Notes under the pieces: model-generated
Database searches by the model: none
The model's input: only the letters and a program-made list of their open reading frames with translations
Told to the model about the DNA's origin: nothing
Translations under genes and position numbers: made by a program
In this document: piece by piece, positions 1-11,534 of the stretch
How the letters are laid out: the number at the start of each line of letters is the position of its first letter
How positions within the stretch are numbered: the first letter of the stretch is position 1
From: Anticarsia gemmatalis
Lineage: Eukaryota; Arthropoda; Insecta; Lepidoptera; Erebidae
Assembly (NCBI RefSeq): GCF_050436995.1
Contig: NC_134767.1
Location: 6,138,001 to 6,202,000, forward strand
Reading direction: 5' to 3'
DNA length: 64,000 nt

Positions 1-275
1 TATCTGTTTCACTCCTGCGAAAGAGACTTCTTCGAAAATGGAGGAAGGGTTAGGCCTTGACTCCACCACTTACACATAGTCTTCAAGAAGTTGACGGTTT
101 TAGTAGCCGATTTTTTTTTAACCCATTACTATCCCATCGCGCTGGCCAAGTACGGGTTGCATGCCCTCAAATAATGTATAACACGAATTTAAGGCATGCA
201 AGTTTTTATCACTATGTTTTCGTTCACTGTTAGAGCGAGTGATTATTGTTTTACATAATAATATACAAATTCACA
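1..275 (-). repeat. Partial tRNA-derived SINE (SINE-A), cut by the window edge
   Basis: Two pieces match the body of the better preserved SINE-A copies at 4430-4746 and 44670-45001: a GGTTAGGCCTTGACTCCACC block, then a block with GCTGGCCAAG, GCATGCCCTC and GTTAGAGCGAGTG. A T-run and a second ACCCATTACTATCCCA start lie between them, so this is two fragments or an internally rearranged copy. The tRNA-like head is missing. Confidence 0.7.
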
Positions 276-1771
276 CAAATACATACCAAAAAAGACCAAC
301 GTAACATGACCATGAAAAATGACATGTAAAAAGCGGAAAGCTTATTACTTTGAAGAGGATTATAAGGGACAAGTTGGTTGCCGACGGAAATTGGTATAAG
401 CGCGACTAATTCCACGGGACCTTGTTGTACTACAGATTTTGTTTAGCAGAGAATGTAATGAATTTGATTTGCTGAGTCTGTTAGTAGTTTTATACTTGAA
501 TTACTTATTATGTTTGTTTTTAATTATAGATGTTAGAGAGTGATAAATAAATAATTAACATACGTACTTCACTTTCGCCTCGTTCGCAATGGGTAGGCGA
601 AGAAGATTAACTTTTTATTTAACTTAATATTGTATTTTACAAATTATTTGTAATTACTTCGCATTTGAGTTGTTATTATACTACATTATGCATTTTTTAG
701 AAACATAGAGATTATAAGAAAATTGTACAAGATTTAGTGTTTCCTTTTTCGGTGTAAATGATTTTTAAGCGGAATGCAAACATTTCAACAAAACAAAACT
801 TATTTTCACGGGACTTTATATTTTGTTAAACAATTATAAACGACTAAAAATTCAAAACAAACCGTTGTAACAGCCAAAAATATATCTAATTAAGGCAAAA
901 CTAGAAGCAATTACAAGGGAATAAAAAGCTAATTGAAATAATACTGGATTGCAAACAGTATTAACTAGTAAATTGGATAGGAGGGGCCTTTCCAGAACGT
1001 TTCAGAAACAATTCTATTAAAGCTATTGGTACGCAAACTGTGTTCGGTCTTACATTTAAGTAGAAAACAGGATTGCCAGGTTTAGACGCCGATTTTCGTA
1101 GAAAGGTGTCGGCAAAAAATGTAAGAAATTTTCGTATAAGAACGACCCGAAGAATATTTTTTTCAATGCTTACTAATAAAAAGCAGATTAGGTATTTATA
1201 ACCAGAATCAGAAACAACTTGAATTGAAACACATTACACATAAATGCAAAACAAAATTGTATCATTATCATTTATAAGAAGATAAAATTATAACCATAAG
1301 ATCATAAAAGATTCACTTAAAATTGTTAAAACCAACTTTTTTGAGAGAAAATTTTACCAAAGAAAGTGCATCTACGAAAAGTTTGAACAAAACTGCGACC
1401 GATTTCTTTCTCAAAACTACTACTATTTAAATAGGAACATTTTCCAAAAGCCGTCCTCACTAGCAACTCAGTTAAGAAGGCACCTTTTGTTTAGGGGAAT
1501 AAAGTTTTATGTGCACTTTATATTCCATGAATGGGACGACATAGTGTTTCTATTTCCTGCATGACTGGTTGTCGTCGAGAGATTACAGATTCAGGAGATT
1601 ACCAAACATTGGATCTTTTTGATGTCTTTCCAGTTTATTAATCGTCTTCCAAACTTCCTATTTGATATAAATACTTTGTTAATATGACATGTATGATATT
1701 AACATCTCATGGTTTTGGCAAAGCCAATGTGTTTGTCATTGTTAAATTAATTTTGTAAGCTTGGAGTGAAA
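276..1771. other. Unassigned AT-rich DNA
   Basis: I see no ORF of convincing composition, no repeat shared with the rest of the window and no RNA gene here. It is ordinary AT-rich noncoding sequence. Confidence 0.5.
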
Positions 1772-2046
1772 TCAATGTTTCGCACCCCCGGTGCAACACT
1801 GTCACTTATGCAAAAATGTAGTTTTTCAGGAGAAGCATTATAAAATTTTAAAACCTCACACAACAATGACTTTATAAGATATCTATAGATAAGATGAATA
1901 GCTCATACTATAACGTCGACTTTTAACTTTACTTTCGCATTAATAATTTGAGAGGTGCATAGAGACAATTAGGTACTACATACGTAAGTCTTTTTTGCAT
2001 TTTTTACAAAAGTGACAGTATTGCACCGGAGGTGCGGTTTGTTATT
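1772..2046. mobile_element. MITE-like element with about 45-bp imperfect inverted ends
   Basis: The left end (TTTCGCACCCCCGGTGCAAC, then ACTGTCACTTATGC) recurs as its reverse complement at the right end (AAAAGTGACAGTATTGCACC then GGAGGTGCGG). The roughly 185-bp centre is AT-rich and non-coding. Long terminal inverted repeats around a short non-coding core indicate a MITE or foldback element. The superfamily cannot be assigned because no clear target-site duplication is visible. Confidence 0.7.
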
Positions 2047-3160
2047 ATCTTTTTAACTACACACTTGTATTAAATTATGTTATAATTACAGTTCCTATTA
2101 GATATAAGGTATAGTTTATAAGTTACATTTTATATTCTTGTATGTTGTTCTATGTTACTTACATATAGAATAATATAGATGTTGTGCATGTCTATAATTG
2201 GCGTGAGCTTTCTGTATACTTTTGTGTTTATGCTGTTGATATGCCAAATAATTAAATAAATCATTTCATGTCTATAAACTAACGATCATAATAAGAAACT
2301 GAAAATAAATTTGACTACAACCTTTTATTTTACGTTTTCAGCCGTCATATATCTTGTTACATATAGTAGGTAATAATTCGTTTGAGTAATATAGAGGTAT
2401 TAGCGACTTATTAGAATAGAGACACTGACTACGCGTAACTTCAAAATACATTTGCTCGCACTTACCGGTAAAGACTTCAATAAATTTAGCAAAACAGAGG
2501 TGTCTTCATCCCAAAGGACAAATAAAATATCCAATTTACAACCCTTACCATGCTTTGCTTATTCCCATCGGTGGGAGAAAATGTTCTCAGAATCCCATAA
2601 ACACATTGAAAAAATCGTCCATTTTACCTTGACACCATAAAAACCTTGAAAACGGACCCCATCACGTGTTGTCAAGCAAAAGAACCTCTATATATTTTCC
2701 TAACCTTATAATGCACGGCATTGCCTAACTTTTAAACCATGGTTAAAAATATAGAATTTTCATTTCTGCAATATATTTACTTCAAAAATGATCTGTGTGT
2801 TGACGAATAAATCATAGGAATTTGGAATTTATTATAGTGATGAATAATATACGTCATATACCTACATGAAATGTTTAGGAGTAATTATTTCCAGTTAGTT
2901 ACGTAGCAAATATGAACAAAATTTGGAAAAAACACAACAAAAAATAATATATTTAATTGACACTATGCCCACACAACTAAAATTACTTATACTAAGTATA
3001 TACTATCGGAGACGAATTAAAAAAATGCAGCAATAGACCAATAGCTTATTTCTTGCGTTTGTAACTAGTATCCTGCCAATTGCAGTATAATGCCCCACAC
3101 CGGACAGTCTTTGAGATCTGCCTGTACTGTGTATGTAGATATGAATGTACATATTTAACT
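2047..3160. other. Unassigned AT-rich DNA
   Basis: No supported feature. A 62-codon ATG frame at 2452-2640 has no recognisable motif and is treated as chance. Confidence 0.5.
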
Positions 3161-3162
3161 GC

Positions 3163-3300
3163 ACGTATGGCGCCGTGGTTAACGGGGTCACACTGGTCAC
3201 CTCGCCGCAACAACCGTAGCGCCGCGTGTGGTAAGTTCAATCCCACCCGGTACAAATATTTGTGTGATAGGCACTAGTAGTCGTTCTTAGCTTGGCTGTA
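3163..3300 (+). repeat. tRNA-like SINE head, degenerate
   Basis: GGCGCCGTGGTTAACGGGG resembles a polymerase III A box, and GTAAGTTCAATCCCACCC about 50 bp downstream resembles a B box. It is a GC-rich island in AT-rich surroundings with an AT-rich tail after it. It differs in sequence from SINE-A and SINE-B here, so it is probably a separate family. It is not a functional tRNA, since no acceptor stem or consistent cloverleaf can be drawn. Confidence 0.5.
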
Positions 3301-3356
3301 AATTTAACTATATTAGTATGTTTTTGGAAGTGTATAAGTATGCTTATCAATTATCT

Positions 3357-3535
3357 GGGGGGCTATCACGTATCTCAGTTGTCAAATATTTGAAAGACAC
3401 TACCCTGTACAATGTACATTGTTTTCTCCCTTAGAATACGGTTATTAGCACGTTACGTCAAAGCAGCAATGTACTGAATAATGACCATCAATTTGACGTA
3501 CACTAGCTGTCAACTGAGATACGTGATAAACCCGC
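3357..3535. mobile_element. MITE with about 25-bp inverted ends
   Basis: The left end CTATCACGTATCTCAGTTG is mirrored by CAACTGAGATACGTGATAAA at the right end, with further G-run/C-run similarity outside (GGGGGG versus CCCG). The core is about 120 bp without a coding frame. This is a non-autonomous DNA transposon by structure; the superfamily is unknown. Confidence 0.75.
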
Positions 3536-3987
3536 TGGTTACCATATAGCTTTGCTTACTTTTAAATCACACAATCGTGTGTGAGTTGTCTAATGATATT
3601 TATAATTATAATATATGTATGCAACTTTGCTGTAGTTAACCTGAGCAAGGCCGGAGCGGGCCGTGTCCCATTAATATACAGGCCGCTATCAAACAGACTA
3701 GGCCTAATTCAAAGGTAAGGTGTAAACAAGATTCGCGAGATAATAAGAACAATAAAAGCCTCGGATTGTTGCTACTCCTCAACTTTATTTTAAACGGAAT
3801 ATTTTATCACTTTGTTCCTTCTGAAGGCAGAGTGGGTTTTAAGTGGTTTTCCAAATAATATCGCAGAAGGGTTCTAACGGAGATACAAATTGCAAGCAAG
3901 TTATTTTTATCGCCCAGCATTTACATATTTATTTAATCTTAATAGTGGTCGACGCGACGGTTGGAACTGAAGGCAACTGAACTTTCT
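3536..3987. other. Unassigned DNA
   Basis: No gene, RNA or repeat recognised in this interval. Confidence 0.45.
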
Positions 3988-4170
3988 AAGTTATGTGTGT
4001 ATTAGAAATAATTGTCACTTGTCACTGTCACTAACAGTGCAGGAGAACATGTTGATAAAACCTTGCCTAAAAGTTGTTTAACACATTTCTTGAGGGCCTG
4101 CATAACCCGAACCCGCACTTGGCCGGCATGGTGTTCTCAAGGCCTCCCATCTTTGAGACGCTCGCTTATT
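3988..4170 (+). repeat. 5'-truncated SINE-A fragment
   Basis: This is a plus-strand copy of the SINE-A body. Diverged equivalents of the GTGTGTATTAGAAATAATT, GGAGAACATG, CCTTGCCTAAAA, CCCGCACTTGGCC and CTCAAGGCCT blocks appear in the same order as in the full copies. The tRNA-like head with A and B boxes is absent and sequence drift is substantial, so this is an old insertion. Confidence 0.75.
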
Positions 4171-4174
4171 ATAT

Positions 4175-4396
4175 TATATTTCTTATTTTTTTAAGTCAAC
4201 TCCCGCAGTCAAAATTGATCTCGTGTTGCGAGGACTTTTACAAACATACAAACAACGGATACAAAGCACGACCAAAACCGAAACAATTATTTATAGATCG
4301 CAAATAGAATTTGCTCCGTGTGGGAATTGAGCCTCCGACCTCCCGACACAATGGTCTTGGCGTGGTGACCTAAACCACTGCGCCACGGAGGCAGTT
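4175..4396 (-). repeat. tRNA-derived SINE, family B
   Basis: On the minus strand it starts with GCCTCCGTGGCGCAGTGGTT (A-box region). A B-box-like GGCTCAATTCCC follows, then a body containing ATAATTGTTTCGG, TTGTTTGTATGTTTG and GGGAGTTGACTT, ending in an A-rich tail. The same family recurs at 42604-42800 and 31090-31240. It lies beside the SINE-A at 4430 on the same strand. Confidence 0.8.
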
Positions 4397-4417
4397 GATG
4401 GATGTTCATAAACTATT

Positions 4418-4758
4418 CGATATATTAGTTTTTTTTTTTTTTTAATAACCCATATCTGTCCCACTGCAGGGCAAGGGTCTCCTCCCGAACGAGGGGGAGG
4501 GGTTAGGCCTTGAGTCCACCACGCTGGCCAAGTGCGGGTTGGGGACTTTGCATGCCTTCAATAAATGTATTAAACAAATTTTAGGCATGCAAGGTTTCCT
4601 CACGATGTTTTCCTTCACCGTTAGAGCAAGTGATAATTATTTCTAATACACACATAACTTCGAAAAGTCATTGGTGTGTTGCCTCAGATTCGAACCTGCG
4701 ACCTATTGCGTGGGAGGTGCCAACTTAAACCACTCGGCTATCACTGCGATATATTAGT
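4418..4758 (-). repeat. Full-length tRNA-derived SINE-A with target-site duplication
   Basis: On the minus strand the body 4430-4746 begins TGATAGCCGAGTGGTTTAAG (A box) with a B box GCAGGTTCGAATCTGAG. It continues through the GCATGCAAAG and GGCCAGCGTGGTGG blocks and ends with a poly(A) seen as the T-run at about 4429-4443. A 12-bp direct repeat, CGATATATTAGT, flanks it at 4418-4429 and 4747-4758. Head, tail and duplication together show insertion by LINE-type target-primed reverse transcription. Confidence 0.9.
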
Positions 4759-5183
4759 ATGTGATTTTAATACAGGAATAGTGGAGTAGTATGAACAAAC
4801 CGTTAACACCAGTGCGGCGCTGAGACAACGCAGAAATTAACTATGACATTCCTTTGAAAAGTATTTTTCGTCCAAGTTTTCTTGTTTCGAGTTTGAACAT
4901 TAAAATATTAATGCGAAGAATAAATTGGACGTTACAGCCGTTGAATCAGACTGCTTTGTTGTTTAAATGTTAGATTTGAACTTTATTTTAATTATTATTA
5001 TAATTGCTGTACATTTATTTTGAAGTTACGAGTCTTTTATTTTGATTTAAAGACAGGTTTTTATTCGAGGTTCATGTTCAAGTTACATGATTGAAAAAAT
5101 CGTCATTTTTTATAATTAACTATTTTTTTAATGTTATGCACGTCCGATATTCACTTTGATTAATAGAAGACTGAAAATTGAAA
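4759..5183. other. Unassigned DNA
   Basis: AT-rich sequence without a recognised feature. Confidence 0.45.
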
Positions 5184-5315
5184 ACTGTAGCGCTTTTAAA
5201 ATGTACTGCAAAACTAGTTTCAACGGCGCCCGCTAGAGGCGCTGATCAGATTTTCATAAAAACTTTCTCAATAGCTACCTGTTTTCGATAGTCGATAAAA
5301 GTAGAAAATCACGCC
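5184..5315 (+). mobile_element. MITE-1 copy, 5' end eroded
   Basis: It carries the MITE-1 core (TTTAAAATGTACTGCAAAA, CGCTAGAGGCGCTGATCAGA, CGATAGTCGATA) and ends in GTAGAAAATCACGCC. The left inverted end is largely lost. MITE-1 is defined here by its best copies at 15926, 39459 and 47421, with ends like AGCGCGATTCTCTAC. Confidence 0.8.
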
Positions 5316-6670
5316 ACCTTTTATTAATGGTTCGGAAATTATTCTTTTATTCGCTAAAAAGCTTGCGTCGTGATTTACAGTTTCAATGGAATCCAACTCG
5401 CAGTTAATTTTGGTACACAAATTTGGTATTCTAATTAATGCTCCCACATATTACACTAGCTGAGTCTTTTAATTTTACCAAGACATTAAAATTTAAACTT
5501 TCTAAAATAATTTGATATCATATAACTCAAAACAATAATATCCCGGAACATAATAATTTAAGTTTCCATACTATTAAACTGATAATAATTTACACTACAT
5601 ACATTATATCTACTTAAGGCCGGACAGATTCAACTCAGTGTATAAATCAAATGTAGCTGACTGCGCGCGGCCCTTTATTAGTTCGTTGTACGTATTCCAG
5701 CCCCCTATTCCCAAGGTGACATAGAGTAGATTTTCTTAGCAGTAGGGCAACGGGAAACCTTACTTAGCAATTCACTCATCAGGTAGTCTGAGGTATCATT
5801 AAAATATGAGAGTAATGATATAGTTAGGGCAAACGTTAAGCCACGTAAACTTCAAAACAGCTGCTAGAAAATTCCAATACAACTTCACAGAATGGTTAAA
5901 TATTACTCGGTACTATATTTCTAAATATTAAGTGAAACTTCAAAATCTAACCATCTATATTCTATGAAGTAGCTCCACATTTGATGTCAGAATCAAACTG
6001 AAATTTACTTTTAAGTACAAAAACGTACAAAATTTAATTGATGATTTGCTTAACTAGTAACAGAGGCTGCCTTTAAGCAAAGCTTGAAAAATGCTAGTAA
6101 TTATAGATTTGTGGTTGGCAAAAAAATCATTATTTTTTGTCAGCTAGCATAATATGAGGTCAATATAGATTTATAAATAGGAGAAATTATCGTAAGCAAG
6201 ATATTACTGAGATCAATGCATCAAAGTAAATAGCAGAAATTATCATAAGCAAGGTATAACTGATACAAAATAACATACTTCTTCTTAACGTATGGTTAGT
6301 GGTCATTGGTCAACCTAGTGTCGAGGTTGTTCAAGCCGAAGCCTTTGGCGAGGCTTAACGACTGATATCTTATAAAACCTACTGATTTTAGTACTCTGTG
6401 TCCTCACCAAGAGTTTGTAACGTTTAATGAATTTGAGCTTTATGCAATCGCAGGGGCGCGGTGGGGTGATACTAATGTGCGAGTGTGCCGATACCATCGT
6501 GTAGCCATTAGCTTTTGTGCCTACGAATATACCTAGAACTGTGCCGCTTGCTTTAACTTATGAGCTCTTTAGACTTGGCTGTTTTTGTTTAAACGTTCGT
6601 TGTGTAGAACTAAATGTATAATATGCTTGTTGTTTGACTTCATAGTTCCTATACAGACTTAGACCCTGCC
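5316..6670. other. Unassigned DNA with a local 53-bp-period direct repeat
   Basis: No gene is seen. At 6182-6212 and 6235-6265 there are two diverged copies of an AGAAATTATCRTAAGCAAG unit spaced 53 bp apart, a minor local duplication. A short minus-strand frame at 6315-6497 shows no motif. Confidence 0.45.
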
Positions 6671-6828
6671 TCACTAGGACGCCATGGCGGCGTTGCTGGC
6701 AACGTATCCAAGCAGTTGATATTGAAATGTATGTCACCTAACTCACGTGGCGACGGTGTGGCAACATGACATTTCAATATTAACTGCTTGGATGCGTAGT
6801 CAGCGACGCCGCCATGGCGTCCTAGTGA
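6671..6828. mobile_element. GC-rich foldback MITE with about 60-bp inverted arms
   Basis: The left arm starts TCACTAGGACGCCATGGCGG, and its reverse complement closes the right arm at 6809-6828. The arms continue through CCAAGCAGTT and ATATTGAAATGT, so almost the whole element is an inverted repeat around a core of about 40 bp. The arms are far more GC-rich than the flanks. The ends begin CACTA, but no matching 2-3 bp target duplication is visible, so assignment to the CACTA group is not supported. Confidence 0.85.
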
Positions 6829-7640
6829 AGTATGGCTCTTACAGTGTTAGACAGACTTAGATCTTACTTGATAAGTTACCCTATCTTTTAATTTTGAACT
6901 TTAAAATGACCCGATTACATTATTGAAGAATTTGAATACTGTTGTAGATACCTCCTTCTACGTAACAGCGCTGCATAGTGTTCAAAATGATGTTTTTTAA
7001 AACGCACCTACCCTAAACAGCAAACAAAAATAGGCGGAAAATTACATTCGATGAAATATTTCTGTATGGGAAATTCAGACCAAAAAGTAAGTCTCTAAAA
7101 ATATAACTCTTTGACAAGGTTAGTATTTTATTGTTCAGTGTTGTTTTGTTAAAAGCCTAGTGCTGTTCTGCGTAGCGACAGTTCTACAGCTTAAAATATA
7201 TCAAGTGCCTTTTATTGTTGTTTGTCAAACGCGCTATGTATTAAACTAACTGAAAACTGTGACGGTTACTTTACCAAAATAGTACTAGGTTCGATAATAT
7301 TTTTTATTTTAAAAACAGGAGTAAAGAAAAATAGTCAAACCATTAGGTAGTTTTTGAATGCTGTGAAATCATGCATATCTAAGAATTCCTTATACAGTTT
7401 CTGAAGCAAATCAAAGTACACAATTTTGTCAATACGGTAAATTCAAATTGTATGTTCTCTCTCATTCTCAGAGGATACCCACGACTCACATTTGAACATT
7501 ATTTATTTTCAGCTTTTCAACCAAGAAAAACATCCCTCTTCATAGATTTCAATCCAAACCCCACCTTCTGCTCTTAAATTTAAAGAAGCATAAAACTAAA
7601 ATCAGTTCTCCAGTTTTAACTCCGCCATATATTAAGTGAG
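6829..7640. other. Unassigned DNA
   Basis: No supported feature in this AT-rich stretch. Confidence 0.45.
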
Positions 7641-7647
7641 ACATTAA

Positions 7648-7869
7648 GTGGTAGCCAATAAATCGAGGTGCGGAGCATCGTGCGGCGTCAGTAAAACTAC
7701 GGAGTTCGGAGTAAGGCTGGCGACTCGCGACAAACGGATGGCGACCCGAACGACCGCCGACGACAAAACGAAGATTTACTCGTGTGCGGGATGCTACATG
7801 CAGCGATGGGATAAAGAAAGATGTAGAGAAGGCTTAGATTGTGAAATATTTATGTGTTTTAGAGAATAA
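7648..7869 (+). CDS. Unrecognised GC-rich ORF, possible exon or transposon remnant
   Basis: I do not recognise this 73-residue frame. The stretch of about 7660-7840 is clearly richer in GC and CpG than its neighbours, which is why it deserves an entry. The product would be basic and polar, with an Arg/Thr-rich part (LATRDKRMATRTT) and a Cys-containing end (CAGCYMQRWDKERCREGLDC). It has no signal peptide and no membrane segment. The start is GTG or a weak-context ATG, so the frame could belong to a longer spliced or decayed sequence, for instance the tail of a retroelement ORF. There is no second copy in the window. Confidence 0.2.
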   Translation: MVANKSRCGASCGVSKTTEFGVRLATRDKRMATRTTADDKTKIYSCAGCYMQRWDKERCREGLDCEIFMCFRE

Positions 7870-8821
7870 GATTGATATGGGAAGTTTTTAGGCATAATAA
7901 CATGGTCTTTTACAATAATTTGTTGTCTATTGTCGAATACCAGATATCAGATTAGATATAGAATCAAAAGTCAACCAAGCAATTGAACTGAGTTGCTCAT
8001 AAAATACTAGTGGTTAACAAGTAGACAGTACAGCAGCACCCTGTGCGGAAGAGTAAAACATTAATATTGGAATACTTAATGACTAGACTATCAGATATTA
8101 TGCTTGTGTTTCGCTTTTACCACAGTGTAGAAGATTTTAGTGTCATTTATTAGTCTTTAGCGTCGACTCAAAGTTTTTCACTGTTCTCAATAGATCTCTC
8201 TAACATGATTGCTATAGATAGCCGCCGCTAACGGGAATAGAATAAGCTCTGTGGCGTACTTTTAAAAACTGACCTGTCCCATACACTGTCTCATACATTC
8301 CACTAAAAATCCGTTTGTTAAAGTGACCAGAATTTATTGGGATTTCTCGTTTGATTTCGTTCTTTCGACATGTTTTAACGAAGTGGTAAATATTGTTGGT
8401 CGTCGAATTGTAGTTGATAGATTCATTTGATCTTTTGCTCATAATGGTAAGCTCCCAATCGTTTATTAAAATTCAAAAAATAGTAAAAGGTGTGCTTTTG
8501 TTTGCATGGATTTGTACTCATATTTTTGTTTTCATTTCTCACATAAGACCTATATTAATGCTTTTCTTTGTCATGTTATGTGAACCCGTAGCAAGCAGAG
8601 AAATATAGTTGCTATCGCTTTCTCAATATAATTACAGTACATAATAAATTCATTGGAGTCAAAGCATTTTTATTGTCGATCGTGATAAATCTTATTATAA
8701 AAATTTGTTTAAAGATACAACCACGCTGTTTGTTTTGGTTTACTTCTTTAAAGCCTTGACCGTTTATTTACTTTAATCATTAAAAAAAGAAAAGGAAATC
8801 TAAATAAAACAAAAGTACATG
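7870..8821. other. Unassigned DNA
   Basis: AT-rich sequence. Two short overlapping frames on opposite strands (8212-8442 minus, 8414-8608 plus) have no recognisable content. Confidence 0.45.
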
Positions 8822-8830
8822 CATACTTAC

Positions 8831-8990
8831 TATACTCATCCCTTTATCAACACAAACAATCAGTTTCAACACAATACTTTCGCACAGCAGCACTGAAGCG
8901 TGAGGAAGCGAGTCCCCGGCTCTCGGACACGGCGCCGGTCAACTTCCGCACTACGTCACACCTGCCACTACGACACGCTGATTATGCCGC
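8831..8990 (-). promoter_or_regulatory. Candidate minus-strand promoter and first exon
   Basis: A GC- and CpG-rich island at about 8885-8990 precedes, on the minus strand, a TCAGT arthropod initiator at 8896-8892. About 55 nt further on is ATG AGT ATA (8839-8831), followed directly by GTAAGTATG (8830-8822), a near-perfect splice donor. This fits a 5' UTR plus a three-codon first coding exon of a gene extending leftward. It is inference from short signals, and no downstream exon was found in the window. Confidence 0.3.
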
Positions 8991-8995
8991 AGTTT

Positions 8996-11534
8996 AACTA
9001 AACAGAAGGGAGATTGCAAAATAAATAGCGTTTACAAAGTCTACTAATACTGGAATATTTACACAAGTCATTTATAGTGACAAATTTAATAAGAAATACA
9101 TACATAATATCACGCTTGTTACATTGAAAGATTAGGCAGAAGTGTAATAGGGGGCGAGCGTATTACAATACTACTATTGAGAAAATTACAATATAAATTA
9201 GAAATTACTAAAAGGCATCTCAGAGGCCGACAAGGTTACAAATACATAAGTAAATAACAAAAACTAACGAAGTTTAGAAATGTGTTAAAAAAAGTTTGGT
9301 TTTCCCTATTAAATGCAGTTTTTTTGGTGATTGTTATATGTTGACATCTGCTTTACGTAAGCCTTTTTTTTCTTTCCAGGCTCATAAACATGTAAAGGAC
9401 TTTGCTTTCACAATCAAGACACTCACTGATTCTCAAAACTACGTCGTCACAACCAAACCTACAAATAAACTATCTTTCAATCGCGTTACTACAAATGATC
9501 AATTTGCGACACCTTTATTTCATTTATTCGAACAATTACTTCCAAATAGAAAAAATCCGGCCCCACTTAAAAAAATGTTTGACGCGCCTGTCTCAAACAG
9601 CTCTCTCCGTAAAAATACTTTGTACCCTTAAAACAAATCCTAAAAGCGAATACGTAAGCATTACCAGTTTTGACATTGCTTGGGAAGGCATCCAGTCGAT
9701 GAGGACGCTATTTGGTGATAGGAGCAGCGGGTAAAAGGGCGGAGAGAGGAGCGGTTTTCGATTCGTTACTTAACTAGCAGAGCTAAGTGAAGTTCATTTT
9801 ATAATTTCTCATTTCTGACCAAATAATCCGGAGCCTGGTAGTTAACTTTTCTTGGAACTGAGTATGGCAATATCCCACTCTATATTACATAGGGGACTTT
9901 TACTACAATTTAAAAAGTCGAAACGTAAGTATGTAACACACACTTTCGCATACAACACTGGACGAAACAGATTTGATGTTAAAAATGTGAACTGAGTGAT
10001 AATCATTCATTGTTATGCATATCACTAACACTAACACGATGCAAGCCATAAAAACAACGTAGACCTTTAATGAGAATGTATTAACTCTTCGCGTCCGCTT
10101 CATCTTCAAACATCATCCCTAAGCTCCCTCCCTTAACCCAAGACGGGGTGATTATTCGAAATAACCGACAATCTGAAATGGAAAAAGGAATGGAGTAGCA
10201 ATCTATTTGGGCTTATTGCTTGTCGGGCCGGCGTTTACTTAGCACGCGTCCTCAACTCGTTGGCGACGGGTTTGGTGCTCGTTTATTACAGGTGACAATG
10301 TGGGGACAGGTTTCATTAGCACTTCCAGTATTTTTATGGAAGACTGGTTTAATGATTGCGGGTTTGGGTGAAGCCAGTCTTCTGTGAAAGAGAAGGAAAT
10401 TTGCTAAATCATCGTTACAATGATATTATTTCTTACGGTAGGTAAGCCCTCAGCTATACAACATACGACAGGCCTGTTATGAGACCGCTCTTCGCGACGC
10501 CTGCAATTGTCGCATTTAAATGCTATTTGCTGCTGCTATCTGTTGTTTTCAGTGAGGAATGTACATAAGTAATCCAAAATTAGGTAAAACCGCCTGCAAA
10601 CCAAAGTCGTATTTTCTTAAACCCCTATAACGACTTTTTAAACTCTATTACCCACATTGATTCAACCTTGCCAACAAAAAAGTGCCCTAACAAAATCTTA
10701 ACGAATTAAAATGCAAGGCATCAAAAAATAAACATAAATATTAACCCCAGAATTCGTTTTCATCTTCCACACTCGAGTTACGATAACCAACCAGCCTTTG
10801 GCTTAACAGTCTTATCTGCTACTTGCTCGAATTACTTGAGATTTCGCGGATTTCGAGCAACAACAGCATTGCAGCGAGACATCTCACAAATAATGGAGTC
10901 GCCCATTGTATTGCATTTTAATTAAATCACGCCATCCCGAGGGGAATGCAGGCTTTGTTTCGCTAAAGGACAAGCTTAGATAGCGAAGAAAACGGGCAAT
11001 GAGTTTGTCAATCTTTGTAATTGTTCATTTCGTTTAGAGAATTGTTTAAGTATTCTGAATGCATTTAACATAGATTTCTTTACCGATTTTGCACTCTGTT
11101 ACCGCTATCTATCTATCGAAGAATCAATAGGGTTTCTTATAATTTAACTACTTATGTAGAGATAGGATTTTCACACCGTACCTACACGTATATTCCTGCA
11201 CATTGTATAATATTTCACTACAGACCGATTGTTAAGAAATAAAAAAATCCTGCAGGCATAGCTAAACTATCTCATAAACAACCTAGCCCTCTTACATTAC
11301 ACAATTCAATTAACAGCCGAGAAATATTCAGCTGCCTAACTATTCGAGCATTATAAAAATGTACACGACATCTAACTGAAAAACACGTCACATAATAAAA
11401 ACGTTTCATTTAAATACTAAACATTAGCATTTTATTCTGTTATAAACAGAAAAATGGAAACATCGCATAATATTACAATAACAGCTCACGTAAACTCTTA
11501 ATTCGTCATGGTCTATCAACTATAACAGACATTA
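8996..11534. other. Unassigned DNA with weak ORFs
   Basis: Two overlapping frames in different phases at 9296-9631 and 9402-9734 (about 110 codons each) lack recognisable domains, and neither is convincing as a gene. A moderate stem (GAAGACTGG with CCAGTCTTC, 10339-10382, 26-nt loop) is present. GC-moderate sequence at 10200-10330 and 10780-10990 might hold unrecognised exons, but nothing supports a model. Confidence 0.4.

Noticed and set aside
6671..6828. Assignment to the CACTA superfamily from the CACTA start
   Set aside because: No 2-3 bp target duplication adjoins the ends; the similarity of five bases is not enough.
9296..9734. Two 110-codon frames in different phases
   Set aside because: They overlap each other, have no domain, and lack promoter or splice evidence; the lower stop density here is within chance.
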